From positions 806,001 through 870,000 of the forward strand of contig NZ_CP087879.1 of assembly GCF_021442325.1 (NCBI RefSeq): 64,000 nucleotides of DNA, written 5' to 3'. Positions within the stretch are counted from its first letter, which is position 1. Each line of letters starts with the position of its first letter. Below the pieces are notes generated by a model. It was not told the origin of the DNA, did not search any database, and saw only the letters and a list, made by a program, of their open reading frames with translations. This stretch comes from Agromyces marinus. Lineage in GTDB: Bacteria > Actinomycetota > Actinomycetes > Actinomycetales > Microbacteriaceae. A program made the position numbers and the translations under genes. Shown here piece after piece: positions 19,589 through 30,381 of the stretch.

Positions 19589-20692
19589 ATGCCCGCGCCC
19601 CTCCGCCTCCCGCGGAGCCCGACCACGCGCGTCGAGGGCGTCGACGCCGCGCGGGGCATCGCACTCGTCGGGATGTTCGTGGCCCACGTCGCCCCGGCGG
19701 TCGAGCAGGCGGACCTCGCCGCGGTCATCGCGTTCGCCGATGAGCGCCCGCGCCTGCTGTTCGCGCTCACCGCGGGCATCGGGCTCGGGCTCATGACCGG
19801 CGGCACGCAGGCGACCGCGGATCCGGCATCGCGGTCCGCGCTGCGCCGTCGGATCGCGATCCGCGGCATCCTGCTCATCCTGCTCGGCCTGGCCGTGATC
19901 GCCTACCTCCGCCCGCTCGTCTTCGTCATCCTCGACGTGTACGGCGTCGCGTTCCTCGTCATGCTCCCGCTGCTGTTCCTGCCTGCGCGCACCGCGCTCG
20001 GCGCGGGGATCGCGGGCGTCGTCATCGCTCCCATCGTGGTCGAGGCCGCGCGCCGGCCTCCCGTGGCGATGGGCTCCGACGGGGCGCTCGGCCTCATCCC
20101 GGAGTGGTTCCTCATCGGGGCGTACCCGGTCGTCGTCTGGGTCCCGGTCATGCTCATCGGGGTCGGCCTCGCGAGGGCCGGCATCCACCGGCCGGAGGTG
20201 ATCGCGCGGGCGGCGGCGGCCTCGGCGCTCGTGGCCGTGTTCGCCCTGACGAGCGCGGCGGTGCTGGCCCGATCTGAGGGGACCGTCCCGAGGGACGCCC
20301 CCGTCGGCGGGAACGTCGTGCTCGCGGCATCCCTTCAGACGGCGGGCAACACCGCGGTCGCGGTCCTCCTCGTCGCCGCCACGATGACGCTCACCGCGTT
20401 CGCCGTGCCGCGCGTCCGCCGGGTCGCCGGCGTCGCGCTGTCGCCGATCACGGCGATGGGGTCGATGCCCCTGACGATCTACACGGGCCACCTGGTCGTG
20501 ATCGCGAACGCGAAGACGGTGCGCCCCGACGGGGTGGTGACGGATGACTCGTGGCCGCTGCTCGTCGGCTTGATCATCGGTTCGGCGGTGTTCGCGTGGA
20601 CGTGGCGCAGGTTCCTCGGGCGCGGACCGCTCGAGCGGGTCTTCGGCTGGGCCTCCGGCTGGGGCCGCAGCGGGGCGGGACGGCGGTCGTGA
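19589..20692 (+). CDS. DUF418/YeiB-type membrane protein
   Basis: This 367-aa protein has about ten membrane segments and opens with TTRVEGVDAARGIALVGMFVAHVAP, the signature of the DUF418/DUF1624 superfamily related to heparan-alpha-glucosaminide acetyltransferases. The late segment MGSMPLTIYTGHLVVI is also typical. These proteins are proposed to pass acyl groups across the membrane, but the substrate is unknown. A hairpin terminator follows at 20743. It may modify the neighbouring polysaccharide, which is inference from proximity only. Confidence 0.78.
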   Translation: MPAPLRLPRSPTTRVEGVDAARGIALVGMFVAHVAPAVEQADLAAVIAFADERPRLLFALTAGIGLGLMTGGTQATADPASRSALRRRIAIRGILLILLGLAVIAYLRPLVFVILDVYGVAFLVMLPLLFLPARTALGAGIAGVVIAPIVVEAARRPPVAMGSDGALGLIPEWFLIGAYPVVVWVPVMLIGVGLARAGIHRPEVIARAAAASALVAVFALTSAAVLARSEGTVPRDAPVGGNVVLAASLQTAGNTAVAVLLVAATMTLTAFAVPRVRRVAGVALSPITAMGSMPLTIYTGHLVVIANAKTVRPDGVVTDDSWPLLVGLIIGSAVFAWTWRRFLGRGPLERVFGWASGWGRSGAGRRS

Positions 20693-20742
20693 CGGAGCAG
20701 CCTGCATCGACGCGGTACCCGTTCGGACACGCCGGAGACGGA

Positions 20743-20772
20743 ACGAACCCCCTCCGCGTGGAGGGGGCTCGT
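20743..20772 (+). terminator. Hairpin terminator between DUF418 gene and tRNA-Pro
   Basis: CCCCCTCC (20748-20755) pairs with GGAGGGGG (20760-20767) around loop GCGT; ACGA/TCGT extends the stem beyond one mismatch. It can serve the plus-strand DUF418 gene and the minus-strand tRNA. Confidence 0.8.
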
Positions 20773-20800
20773 GTCCGGCGCCCGATGGCGCCGGGATTCC

Positions 20801-20876
<76 letters not shown>

Positions 20877-20963
20877 GATGGCCCGAAGGCCTCCACAAGC
20901 ATAGCCGACATTTCGGATGCTCCCGACCAGCCGGAACGGACGGAACGCTCCCCGGGTCGGTGG

Positions 20964-21938
20964 TCAGGACTCCGGGACGAGGGTCATCAGCGTCGCCTCC
21001 GGCGGGCAGGCGAACCGGACCGGAGCCGTGATCGACGTGCCGAGGCCGGCCGAGACGTTGAGGAACGCCGCCCGCAGGCCGTGACGCCACACGCTCAGCC
21101 CGCTCGCCTGGGAACGCGGGATGTCGCAGTTGGTCACCAGCGCCCCGAAGCCGGGAACGCACACCTGTCCGCCGTGCGTGTGGCCCGCCACGAGCAGCTG
21201 CGCGCCGTGGTTCACGAACGAGTTCAGCACCCGCCGGTAGGGTGCATGAGCGACGCCGATCGTGACCGATCGGCGCTCGGGCTGTTCCCCCGGGAGGTCG
21301 GGCCAGCTCTCGTCGCCGTACGGGTCGTCGGCGCGGAGGTCGTCGATCGCCGCGGCGACGAGCTCGAGGCGGTCGTAGCCACGATGCGGATCGTCGACGC
21401 CGATGAACTCGAGGTGCGTGCCGTTCACCTCGATCGAGGCGGCGGCATTGTCGAGGTCGAGCCAGCCGAGCTCGCCGAAGAACGCGTGGAGCGCGGCGGT
21501 GTCGAGGCGTTCGGCACGCTGCGCCGTGCCGGAAGGGCCTCCGAAGTACGCCAACGGGTTCTTCAGCACCGGTCCGAAGTAGTCGTTCGAGCCGTTGACG
21601 AAGACTCCGGGAACCCCGCGGAACGCCGAGAACGCACGTCGGATGCCCTCGAGCCCGTTCCGGTGGCCGAGGTTGTCGCCCGTGTCGATGACCAGGTCGG
21701 GGCGCAGGTCGGCGAGCGCCGCGACCCACTCCTGCTTGTCGCGCTGCCACGGCGCCATATGCAGGTCGGAGACGTGCAGGACCCGGATCGGTTCGGCACC
21801 GGTCGGGAGCACGGGCACCTCGACCCGTCGCAGGGTGAACCGGCGACGCTCGACGAGCGAGCCCCACGCGAACGCGGCAGCGCCCGCCGCGCCGATCGCC
21901 AAGGCGATCCGCGCGACGGGCGAGAAGCCGTCGCCCAT
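20964..21938 (-). CDS. Calcineurin-like metallophosphoesterase
   Basis: This 324-aa protein has one N-terminal membrane segment and all metal-binding blocks of the family: VLHVSDLHM, VIDTGDNLGHRNG, VNGSNDYFGP and VAGHTHGGQ. It is probably a two-metal phosphohydrolase of the YkuE type, active on the outer or membrane face. Its start overlaps the upstream penicillin-binding protein stop by one base (TGATG), so the two are co-translated. This pairing is common in actinobacteria. The substrate is not evident. Confidence 0.9.
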   Translation of the reverse strand: MGDGFSPVARIALAIGAAGAAAFAWGSLVERRRFTLRRVEVPVLPTGAEPIRVLHVSDLHMAPWQRDKQEWVAALADLRPDLVIDTGDNLGHRNGLEGIRRAFSAFRGVPGVFVNGSNDYFGPVLKNPLAYFGGPSGTAQRAERLDTAALHAFFGELGWLDLDNAAASIEVNGTHLEFIGVDDPHRGYDRLELVAAAIDDLRADDPYGDESWPDLPGEQPERRSVTIGVAHAPYRRVLNSFVNHGAQLLVAGHTHGGQVCVPGFGALVTNCDIPRSQASGLSVWRHGLRAAFLNVSAGLGTSITAPVRFACPPEATLMTLVPES

Positions 21939-24565
21939 CAGTCGCCCGGGCCGTCGCCGTTGCCGTTGCCCGGACCATCACCGGGCGGTCCGGCGTCGCC
22001 GTCGAACTTCCCGATCGTGATCGTGATCTTCTGGCCGGACTTGACCGAGCTCCCGGAGCCCGGCGACTGAGCGAGGACGAGTCCGTCCTGGCTCGGGTCG
22101 CTGACGTCCTGGTCGTCCCGGTCGACTCGGAAGCCCGCATCGCGGAGCGTCTGTTCCGCTTGGTCGGCGCTCATGCCGACGACGTCGGGCAGACCGGCCA
22201 TGTTTCCGCGGCTCGTCTTCAGGCTGATGATCGCGCCACGTCCGGCCGTGCCGGACGGCGACTGGGAGCCGATGGTGCCCTTCGGCTTGTCGGAGTCGAC
22301 CTCGCCGTCCATCTTCCAGCCGAACCCGGCCGCCTCGAGGGCCTTCTGTGCGGCCTCGGGCGAGAGGCCGAGCACGTCGGGCACGGAGACCTGCGGGGCG
22401 TTCAGCATCGTCGAGGGCGGCTCGGCGAAGGCGTCGCCGCCGTACCGGGCGTTCGCGACCGACTGGATGCGGGGCCAGATGTTGTGCCTGAGCCCGGCGG
22501 CCTGGCCGGCATCGAAGTAGGTGTCCCGCAGGTTGACGTGCCCGGTGACGTTGAACACGCCGACGACGGTCGACACCTTCGAGGACGCACCGCTCATCCA
22601 CGTGGCCTCGGCGTTGTCGGTGGTGCCCGTCTTGCCGATCATCGGCACGTAGGGGTCGACCTGCCAGCCCGACGCGGCGGCGGTGCCGCCCTCCATCGTC
22701 TTGCGCATCGCGTACGCGGTTCCCGCGGCGACCTCGGGGGTCAGCGCCTGGGTGCACTCGGAGGCGGGCGGCGTGAGCTCGGCGCCGTCCTGTTTCGTGA
22801 TCTTGTCGATCGCGATCGGCGAGCAGGACTTGCCACCGCCGGCGATGCCGGCGAATGCCGTGGCCATGGACAGCGGCGCGACCTCGTTGGTGCCGAGGAT
22901 CGTCGACGGGTACTGCCCCAGCGGCTCGTAGTCCGCCCGGTGCACGCCGAGGCCCTCGGCGGTCTTCGCGATCCCGCACAGGTCGAGCTGCTTGGCCATC
23001 GCGATGAAGCCCGTGTTGTAGGAGTTCATGGTGTTCTCGACCGCGGTCCAGTAGCCACCCTCTTCGCCGCCGTCGTTGCGGGGGTTGCCCCACTCGCCGT
23101 TGTCGACCATGGTGCCCTGGCAGCTGTTCTCGAACTCGCCCCACGCTGCGCGTCGACGCGAGTCGACGCCCTCGTTGAGGGCATGCCCCTCCTTCAGCCA
23201 CTCGGCGAGGGTGAACACCTTGTAGGTCGACCCGGGCTGGAATCCGCTCGAGCCGCCGTAGTCGATGTCGGCGTTGTAGTTGACCGCCGAGTAGTTGCGC
23301 CCGCTCGCGAGCACGTCGGGGTCGGCGGAGTAATCCTTGTTCTGCGCCATGGCGAGGATCCGGCCGGTGCCGACCTCGACGCTCACGGCGGTTCCACCGA
23401 TGTCGACGCCGTCGGCGGACTTCGGGATGTTGTCGTTCAGCGCCGCGACCGCTTCGTTCTGGATCGCGAAGTCGATCGTGGTGTAGATGTCGAGGCCGCC
23501 CTTCTGGAGCAGTTCACGGCCTTCGTTGACGTCTTCCGTGGCGGGATCGTCGAACTTGCTCTTGATCTCCCAGGTGACGTAGTCGCAGAAGAAGGCGTAG
23601 CCGTTCGACGTCGCGCACCCGGTGCTCGACTCGGTGATCTTCGGCGCCACCGGCTCCGCGACCGCGGCGTCGCGCTCCTCCTGGGTGATCTTGCCCTCCT
23701 TGAGCATCTCATCCAGGATGTAGTCGCGTCGGTCCTTGTTGGCGGCGTACGGCGTAGGCTCGCCCTTCGCGTTGACGCTGGCGGTACCGTTCGCCTCGCT
23801 CTCGGGGTAGTCGAGGCGGAACTTCTCCGGGTGGTTGACGATGGCGATGAGGCTCGCTGCCTGCGGCAGCGTGAGGTCCTGCGCGTTCGTGCCGAAGTAG
23901 TACTTCGCGGCCGACTGCACGCCGTACACGCGCCCGCCGAAGTGCGCGATGTTGAGGTACCCGAGGAGGATGGTGTCCTTGGAGTACTTCTTCTCGAGCG
24001 AGACCGCGTACCGGATCTCCTTGAGCTTGCGTTCGGCACTCACCTCGGTCGCCGCCTCGTAGGCGGCCTCCCGCTCCTCCTCGTTCGTCGCCTCGGACAC
24101 GCCGTTGTTGATGAGCACGTTCTTGACGTACTGCTGCGTGATCGAGGATCCGCCCTGCGTGTCCCCGCCGATGACGGTCTTCAACGCGCCGCGCACCGTG
24201 CCCTGGATGTCGACGCCGCCGTGCTCGTAGAAGCGCGGGTCCTCACCGGCGACGGCGGCGTCCTTGAGGTACTGGGAGATGTAATCCCACGCCACCTCCT
24301 CGCGGTTCTCGTCGAAGAACGACGCCAGGGGAGTCCACTCGCCGTCGGCGTTCTTCGCCCGCAGCGTCGACTTCTGCGACAGTTCGTCGATCTCGAGGTA
24401 CCCGGGAAGGTTCTCGAACATCGTGATGCTGTTGTTCGCGGCCATGCCCGTGACGGCCAGCGCGGGCGTCACCGCAGCGGTCACGAGGATGCCGGCGAGG
24501 GCGCTCATGCCGACGATGCCGAGCACGCCGGACGCAGCACCGCTCAGGGGTTTTTGGGCAGACAT
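21938..24565 (-). CDS. Bifunctional penicillin-binding protein with PASTA domains (class A PBP)
   Basis: The 875-aa protein builds peptidoglycan. After one N-terminal membrane segment comes a glycosyltransferase-51 domain (EDPRFYEHGGVDIQG, GGSSITQQYVKN) and a transpeptidase domain with the active-site GSTYKVF (SxxK), SYNTGF (SxN) and IGKTGTTDN (KTG). Two PASTA repeats follow (VSVPDVLGLSPEAAQKALEA and LPDVVGMSADQAEQTLRDAGF), which bind muropeptides. The tail is Gly/Asp/Pro-rich. ATG 24565 lies 7 nt after TAAGCT, indicating leaderless transcription; an in-frame extension upstream shows no conservation. Confidence 0.95.
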   Translation of the reverse strand: MSAQKPLSGAASGVLGIVGMSALAGILVTAAVTPALAVTGMAANNSITMFENLPGYLEIDELSQKSTLRAKNADGEWTPLASFFDENREEVAWDYISQYLKDAAVAGEDPRFYEHGGVDIQGTVRGALKTVIGGDTQGGSSITQQYVKNVLINNGVSEATNEEEREAAYEAATEVSAERKLKEIRYAVSLEKKYSKDTILLGYLNIAHFGGRVYGVQSAAKYYFGTNAQDLTLPQAASLIAIVNHPEKFRLDYPESEANGTASVNAKGEPTPYAANKDRRDYILDEMLKEGKITQEERDAAVAEPVAPKITESSTGCATSNGYAFFCDYVTWEIKSKFDDPATEDVNEGRELLQKGGLDIYTTIDFAIQNEAVAALNDNIPKSADGVDIGGTAVSVEVGTGRILAMAQNKDYSADPDVLASGRNYSAVNYNADIDYGGSSGFQPGSTYKVFTLAEWLKEGHALNEGVDSRRRAAWGEFENSCQGTMVDNGEWGNPRNDGGEEGGYWTAVENTMNSYNTGFIAMAKQLDLCGIAKTAEGLGVHRADYEPLGQYPSTILGTNEVAPLSMATAFAGIAGGGKSCSPIAIDKITKQDGAELTPPASECTQALTPEVAAGTAYAMRKTMEGGTAAASGWQVDPYVPMIGKTGTTDNAEATWMSGASSKVSTVVGVFNVTGHVNLRDTYFDAGQAAGLRHNIWPRIQSVANARYGGDAFAEPPSTMLNAPQVSVPDVLGLSPEAAQKALEAAGFGWKMDGEVDSDKPKGTIGSQSPSGTAGRGAIISLKTSRGNMAGLPDVVGMSADQAEQTLRDAGFRVDRDDQDVSDPSQDGLVLAQSPGSGSSVKSGQKITITIGKFDGDAGPPGDGPGNGNGDGPGD

Positions 24566-24674
24566 ATAGTGGAGCTTAACGGAGAAGGCTGGCAATAGCC
24601 GCCAAGCGGCGACCCCCGCAGGGACTTGTCGCGCCTTCGGACACCACCATCCATCGTCGGCTCGAAGGAGCGTC

Positions 24675-24902
24675 ATGCCCGCCTGGGAGTACATCACCAC
24701 CCCGCTGCTGATCCACAACACCGCCGCGATCCTGAACAACTGGGGCTCGGAGGGCTGGGAACTCGTGCAGGTCGTGCAGGGCCCCGAGGGCGGGCTCGTC
24801 GCCTACCTGAAGCGCCCGGTCGGCGGCGAGGACTCGGCCGCGGCATCCGCCGGCCAGGCTGCGGCCGCGCAGGCCGCCAAGCAGTTCGAGGGCGACGCCT
24901 GA
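24675..24902 (+). CDS. Small DUF4177-like protein
   Basis: This 75-aa protein matches the DUF4177 pattern: MPAWEYITTPLL at the N terminus and ILNNWGSEGWELVQVV, a Trp-Glu-Tyr then Gly-x-Glu-Gly-Trp-Glu-Leu-Val arrangement, with an Ala-rich tail. No function is known. AAGGAG lies 5 nt before the ATG. The stop overlaps the RidA start by one base (TGATG), so both are one transcript. Confidence 0.82.
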   Translation: MPAWEYITTPLLIHNTAAILNNWGSEGWELVQVVQGPEGGLVAYLKRPVGGEDSAAASAGQAAAAQAAKQFEGDA

Positions 24903-25372
24903 TGGCCTCGGTCGAGGCACGCCTGGCCGAACTCGGCATCGAACTCCCGGCCGTCGCCGCCCCGGTCGCCGCATACGTCCCCGCGGTCGTGACCGGCACG
25001 CTCGTCTACACGTCGGGCCAGCTGCCCTTCGTCGCCGGTGCCCTGCCCGCGACCGGAAAGGTCGGCGACGGGGACGGGCTCGTCCCCGCAGGCGACGCCA
25101 AGGAGTACGCCCGACTGTGCGCGCTCAACGCCCTCGCGGCGATCAAGGCCCAGATCGGCTCGCTCGACCGGGTCACGCGGATCGTCAAGGTCGTGGGCTT
25201 CGTCGCCTCCGACCCGTCGTTCACGGGGCAGCCCGGGGTGATCAACGGCGCCTCGGAGTTCATCGGCGAGGTCTTCGGCGACGCCGGAGTGCACGCACGC
25301 TCCGCGGTCGGCGTGGCCGTCCTCCCGCTCGACGCACCCGTCGAGGTCGAGGTGATCGCCGAGTTCGCCTAG
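24902..25372 (+). CDS. RidA/YjgF family protein
   Basis: The 156-aa protein has the RidA family core, with TGTLVYTSGQLPFVAG, ARLCALNALAAIKAQIGSLD, IVKVVGFVASDPSFTGQP and a C-terminal SAVGVAVLPLDAPVEVEVIAEF. Family members hydrolyse reactive 2-aminoacrylate-type enamines/imines. The archetypal active-site Arg in a C-terminal RxxV context appears as HARSAVGVAVLP here. It is coupled to the DUF4177 gene and followed by a double hairpin. Confidence 0.85.
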   Translation: MASVEARLAELGIELPAVAAPVAAYVPAVVTGTLVYTSGQLPFVAGALPATGKVGDGDGLVPAGDAKEYARLCALNALAAIKAQIGSLDRVTRIVKVVGFVASDPSFTGQPGVINGASEFIGEVFGDAGVHARSAVGVAVLPLDAPVEVEVIAEFA

Positions 25373-25380
25373 AACCGATG

Positions 25381-25448
25381 CGGGCCCGCCGGTACGGGCG
25401 GGCCCGAAGACGCGGATGCCGCGGCGGGAACAACCGCCGCGGCATCCG
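25381..25448. terminator. Two adjacent hairpins between convergent ridA-like gene and acs
   Basis: The first hairpin pairs CGGGCCCGCC (25381-25390) with 25397-25406 around GGTACG. The second pairs the 15-bp CGGATGCCGCGGCGG (25413-25427) with 25434-25448 around GAACAA. They lie between convergent genes and probably act in both directions. Confidence 0.85.
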
Positions 25449-25472
25449 TCTTCTCGGGTCGGCCTTCGCCGG

Positions 25473-27440
<1,968 letters not shown>

Positions 27441-27682
27441 AGTGGTGCGATCGCTCCTTCGCGAAGTGTTTCGGTTGACGGGTCGCCTGCCCCACACAGC
27501 ACCCTACCGTCCATCGGCCGACGATGACGTCGGGCGGGGAGCGGTCGCGCCCGTCGTCCGACCGGGGTGCGAAATCGTTGGGAGTCGTCCGGTTTCGCGG
27601 CCGATTCCGTCGTTGTTCGACGGTCGAATGGAGGAACTCGCGAAGATTTCTGTATGTCGGCACAAATGAGGACAGAAAGTGC

Positions 27683-27710
27683 TTGCGCATGGAACGTCAA
27701 CCCATACACT
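27683..27710 (+). promoter_or_regulatory. Sigma-70-type promoter of the 6C RNA
   Basis: TTGCGC (27683-27688), a 16-bp spacer and TACACT (27705-27710) form a convincing vegetative promoter. Transcription would start near 27717, about 27 nt before the first 6C hairpin. Confidence 0.7.
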
Positions 27711-27716
27711 GGGTAC

Positions 27717-27822
27717 GCCCCGAACGTATCCGATTCGCGGCCTGCAGCGCGTGAGATTCCCCCCAATCAGCGTGCTGCCGAGGCGGCACCTGTTCCCCCC
27801 AATGGGTGCCGCCCCCTTTCGT
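27717..27822 (+). ncRNA. 6C small RNA
   Basis: Two hairpins each present six cytosines in the loop. Hairpin 1 spans 27744-27778: the stem GCAGCGCGT/GCGTGCTGC and inner GATT/AATC enclose CCCCCC at 27759-27764. Hairpin 2 spans 27782-27813: GGCGGCACC/GGTGCCGCC and TGTT/AATG enclose CCCCCC at 27795-27800, followed by CCCTTTC, which suits termination. This is the defining structure of the 6C RNA conserved in actinobacteria (called B11 in mycobacteria), a regulator thought to bind G-rich mRNA regions through its C loops. The exact ends are estimates. Confidence 0.88.
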
Positions 27823-27850
27823 TAAGGCGTCGTCCTCGATGCCGACGAGA

Positions 27851-27909
27851 GACGAGTCCTCCTCCACAACGGTGTGGGGGAGGACTCGTCCCGATCCTTC
27901 GAGGATCGG
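27851..27909 (+). terminator. Long tandem hairpins upstream of the Tad operon
   Basis: Eighteen bases (27851-27868) pair with 27873-27890 around the loop ACGG, with one G-T pair. A second hairpin pairs CCGATCC (27891-27897) with GGATCGG (27903-27909). They lie between the 6C RNA and the Tad operon promoter and may stop read-through from the small RNA. A role as a structured RNA is not excluded. Confidence 0.6.
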
Positions 27910-27934
27910 GGCAGATCGACCGAGCGCACGCTCC

Positions 27935-27947
27935 TACGGTCGATCGC
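27935..27947 (+). promoter_or_regulatory. -10 box of the Tad operon
   Basis: TACGGT at 27935-27940 ends 7 nt before ATG 27948. There is no Shine-Dalgarno sequence, so the mRNA is probably leaderless. Confidence 0.5.
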
Positions 27948-29048
27948 ATGTCCGCCCCCTTCGTCGCCGTCCCCTCGTGGGAGACCGACGCCGCGCCCGA
28001 ATGGGCGCCGCCCACCGAGGGTCCGAGCGCGGCGCCCGAGCCCGCGTCATCCGTGCCCGACCGGCGTTCCGCGTCCCCGCCGGAACCGGCGAGGACACGG
28101 CAATCCGCAGGTGAAGCCATCGGGGTCGACGACCTGGCCGAACTCGGGCCGCTCGGCCCGTACGCGGACGACCCTGCGGTCACCGACCTGTTCGTCAATG
28201 GAGAGCGCGGCCTCTGGGTCGACCGCGGTTCCGGCGCCGAGCGCGAACCCGGCTGGCATGCCGCCGAAGCCGAGGTCCGCGCCCTCGCGATCCGGCTCGT
28301 CGCCCGCGGCGGCCGGCACGTCGACGAGTCCACCCCGGCGGTGGACGTCAGGCTCGGCCGCGGCATCCGGGTGCACGCGGCCATCCCGCCGATCTCGACC
28401 ACCGGCACGCTGCTCTCGGTCCGGATCCCACGTGCGGCCGGGGCGCGCCTGGCCGACCTCACCCGGACCGGCATGCTCGACGCCGACACGGAGGCGCGGC
28501 TGCGCGGCGCGGTGCACGACCGGCGGAACCTCCTCATCACCGGGGCCGGCGGCACCGGGAAGACGACGCTGCTGGGTGCGCTCATCGCCGAGGTGCCGCC
28601 GGGCGAACGTGTCGTGCTGCTCGAGGACGTCGCCGAGCTCCGCCCGTGCCATCCGCACGTCGTCGCCCTCGAGAGCCGCCAGTCGAACCTCGAGGGCGCC
28701 GGGCGGATCGGACTCGACCAGCTCCTCCGCGAGTCGTTGCGGATGCGCCCGGATCGACTCGTCGTCGGCGAGTGCCGGGGTCCCGAGCTCAGGGAACTGC
28801 TCTCCGCGCTGAACACCGGCCACGAGGGCGGTGCCGGAACGCTGCACGCGAACTCGCTCGCCGACGTCCCGGCACGACTCGAGGCGCTCGGGGCCCTCGC
28901 GGGCATGTCGCCCGCGGCGGTGTCCCGGCAGGCGGCGAGCGCGTTCGACCTCGTGATCCACCTCGAGCGGAGCGGAGGCCGGAGGCGCGTCGCCGGGATC
29001 GGCCGGTTCCGTGCGCGCGATGGTCGGATGGAGGTCGAGCCGTGCTGA
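27948..29048 (+). CDS. Tad pilus assembly ATPase (TadA/CpaF family)
   Basis: This 366-aa cytoplasmic ATPase powers assembly of Flp-type pili. Conserved parts are DPAVTDLFVNGERGLWVDRG, the Walker A GAGGTGKTTLLGAL, the Asp box VVLLEDVAEL, Walker B RPDRLVVGECRGPEL and the His box GHEGGAGTLHANSL. The N-terminal 60 residues are low-complexity. The downstream T2SSF gene starts inside its last codons. A CpaE-like localisation ATPase, often the first gene of such operons, is not present upstream. Confidence 0.92.
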   Translation: MSAPFVAVPSWETDAAPEWAPPTEGPSAAPEPASSVPDRRSASPPEPARTRQSAGEAIGVDDLAELGPLGPYADDPAVTDLFVNGERGLWVDRGSGAEREPGWHAAEAEVRALAIRLVARGGRHVDESTPAVDVRLGRGIRVHAAIPPISTTGTLLSVRIPRAAGARLADLTRTGMLDADTEARLRGAVHDRRNLLITGAGGTGKTTLLGALIAEVPPGERVVLLEDVAELRPCHPHVVALESRQSNLEGAGRIGLDQLLRESLRMRPDRLVVGECRGPELRELLSALNTGHEGGAGTLHANSLADVPARLEALGALAGMSPAAVSRQAASAFDLVIHLERSGGRRRVAGIGRFRARDGRMEVEPC

Positions 29049-30076
29049 CCCGCGCCGTTCGAGCGGCACGGCGGCTTCTCGATCGCGTCCTCCCGCGCCC
29101 GGCCGACGCGGCGGCGCCCTTCGACCTCGTCGCCGGGGTCGCCGAGCGGCTGGCCGCCCTGCTGACGGCGGGTCTCGCGCCCGCGACCGCATGGGCCGCG
29201 CTGCGAACGGATGCCGCGGAGGCGACTCGGGGCTCCGAGCGCGATGCCGCGGTGCTCGTCGCGGCCGCGGATGCCGCCGGAAGCGGCGAGTCGGTCGCGG
29301 CCGCGATCGAGTCGGCCACGCGGCGCGCGCCGCACGCGGCGCGCGACCGGGGTGCACCGCCCGGCGAGGCGTCGTCGGCGTGGCCGGTGCTCGCGGCGGC
29401 CTGGGCGGTGGCGGATGCCGCGGGCGCGCCGCTGGCCCGGACGCTCGTCGTGCTCGGTTCATCGCTCCGCGACGAGGCGCAACTGCGACGGGAGGCGGCT
29501 GCGCTCCTGGCCGGCCCCAGAGCCAGCGCGCGGCTCGTCGCCGCACTCCCGGTCATCGCCGTCGCGTTCGGAATGATGCTCGGCTTCGACACCCTCGGCG
29601 TGCTCCTCGGCGGGCCGCTCGGCCTGGCCTGCCTCGTGGCAGGCAGCGGCCTGCTCTGGGCGGGCGCGAGGTGGAGCCGTGCGCTCGTCGCCCGTGCCGG
29701 GGTCGCGCGGCCGGCACCGGGCCTCGGGCTCGAGCTCCTGGCCGTGGCGCTCTCGAGCGGCGCGTCCGTGGAACGCGCACAGGAGGTCGTCGCCGACGCG
29801 CTCCGCCGGCACGTGCCCGAACTCGCCGATCGCGATGCGAGCCCGCCCGTGCTCGCGCTCGCCGAGCGAGCGGGCGCACCGGTCGCCGAGCTCCTCCGAG
29901 CCGAGGCCGCTCGGATGCGGGGCGCCGCGCGGTCGGCGGGTGCGACCCGGGCCGCCGCGCTCGGCGTGCGCCTCATGATCCCGCTCGGATGCTGCGTCCT
30001 TCCCGCCTTCGTGCTGCTCGGCGTCGCCCCGCTCATGATCTCCGTCGTCACCGGCACCCTCGGCGGTTCCGCGTGA
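29042..30076 (+). CDS. Tad pilus inner-membrane protein, apparent TadB-TadC fusion
   Basis: The 344-aa protein seems to contain two type II secretion F-like regions. The first, about residues 15-205, ends with two membrane helices (VAALPVIAVAFGMMLGF and GGPLGLACLVAGSGLLWAG). The second, about 225-344, has LELLAVALSSGASVERAQEV and ends with LGVRLMIPLGCCVLPAFVLL, as in TadC. The two are separate genes in many Tad loci. They form the membrane platform on which TadA acts. GTG 29042 has GGAGG 8 nt upstream and overlaps the TadA stop. Confidence 0.8.
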   Translation: MLTRAVRAARRLLDRVLPRPADAAAPFDLVAGVAERLAALLTAGLAPATAWAALRTDAAEATRGSERDAAVLVAAADAAGSGESVAAAIESATRRAPHAARDRGAPPGEASSAWPVLAAAWAVADAAGAPLARTLVVLGSSLRDEAQLRREAAALLAGPRASARLVAALPVIAVAFGMMLGFDTLGVLLGGPLGLACLVAGSGLLWAGARWSRALVARAGVARPAPGLGLELLAVALSSGASVERAQEVVADALRRHVPELADRDASPPVLALAERAGAPVAELLRAEAARMRGAARSAGATRAAALGVRLMIPLGCCVLPAFVLLGVAPLMISVVTGTLGGSA

Positions 30077-30135
30077 CGTCGCCATCGACTCGTGCCACCG
30101 TCGCCGCCGCGTGCGGCAGAGAGAAGGAGTACCGC

Positions 30136-30381
30136 ATGCACCACGCACCGTCCGTCACCCCACCGGCACCGCGCTCCCGCCGGTACGCGACCGTTGCCCA
30201 CCGATGCCTCGTCGCGATCGCGCGGCGGCTCGCAGGCGAGCGCGGAGCCGCCACCGCCGAGTACGCCGTCGCGACCATGGCCGCCGTCGGGTTCGCCGGG
30301 CTGCTCGTCGTGATCCTCCGCGGCGAGGAGGTCCGTGGCATCCTGACCGACCTCGTGCGGAATGCGCTCACGGTCGGGTGA
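30136..30381 (+). CDS. DUF4244 Flp-pilin-like protein
   Basis: This 81-aa protein is the likely major pilin. After a basic N terminus, ERGAATAEYAVATMAAVGFAG carries the Gly/Ala-Ala-x-x-x-Glu-Tyr processing region of Flp-type prepilins, then a hydrophobic helix; DUF4244 proteins occupy this slot in actinobacterial Tad loci. AAGGAG lies 7 nt before the ATG. No prepilin peptidase gene is seen in the window. Confidence 0.85.
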   Translation: MHHAPSVTPPAPRSRRYATVAHRCLVAIARRLAGERGAATAEYAVATMAAVGFAGLLVVILRGEEVRGILTDLVRNALTVG

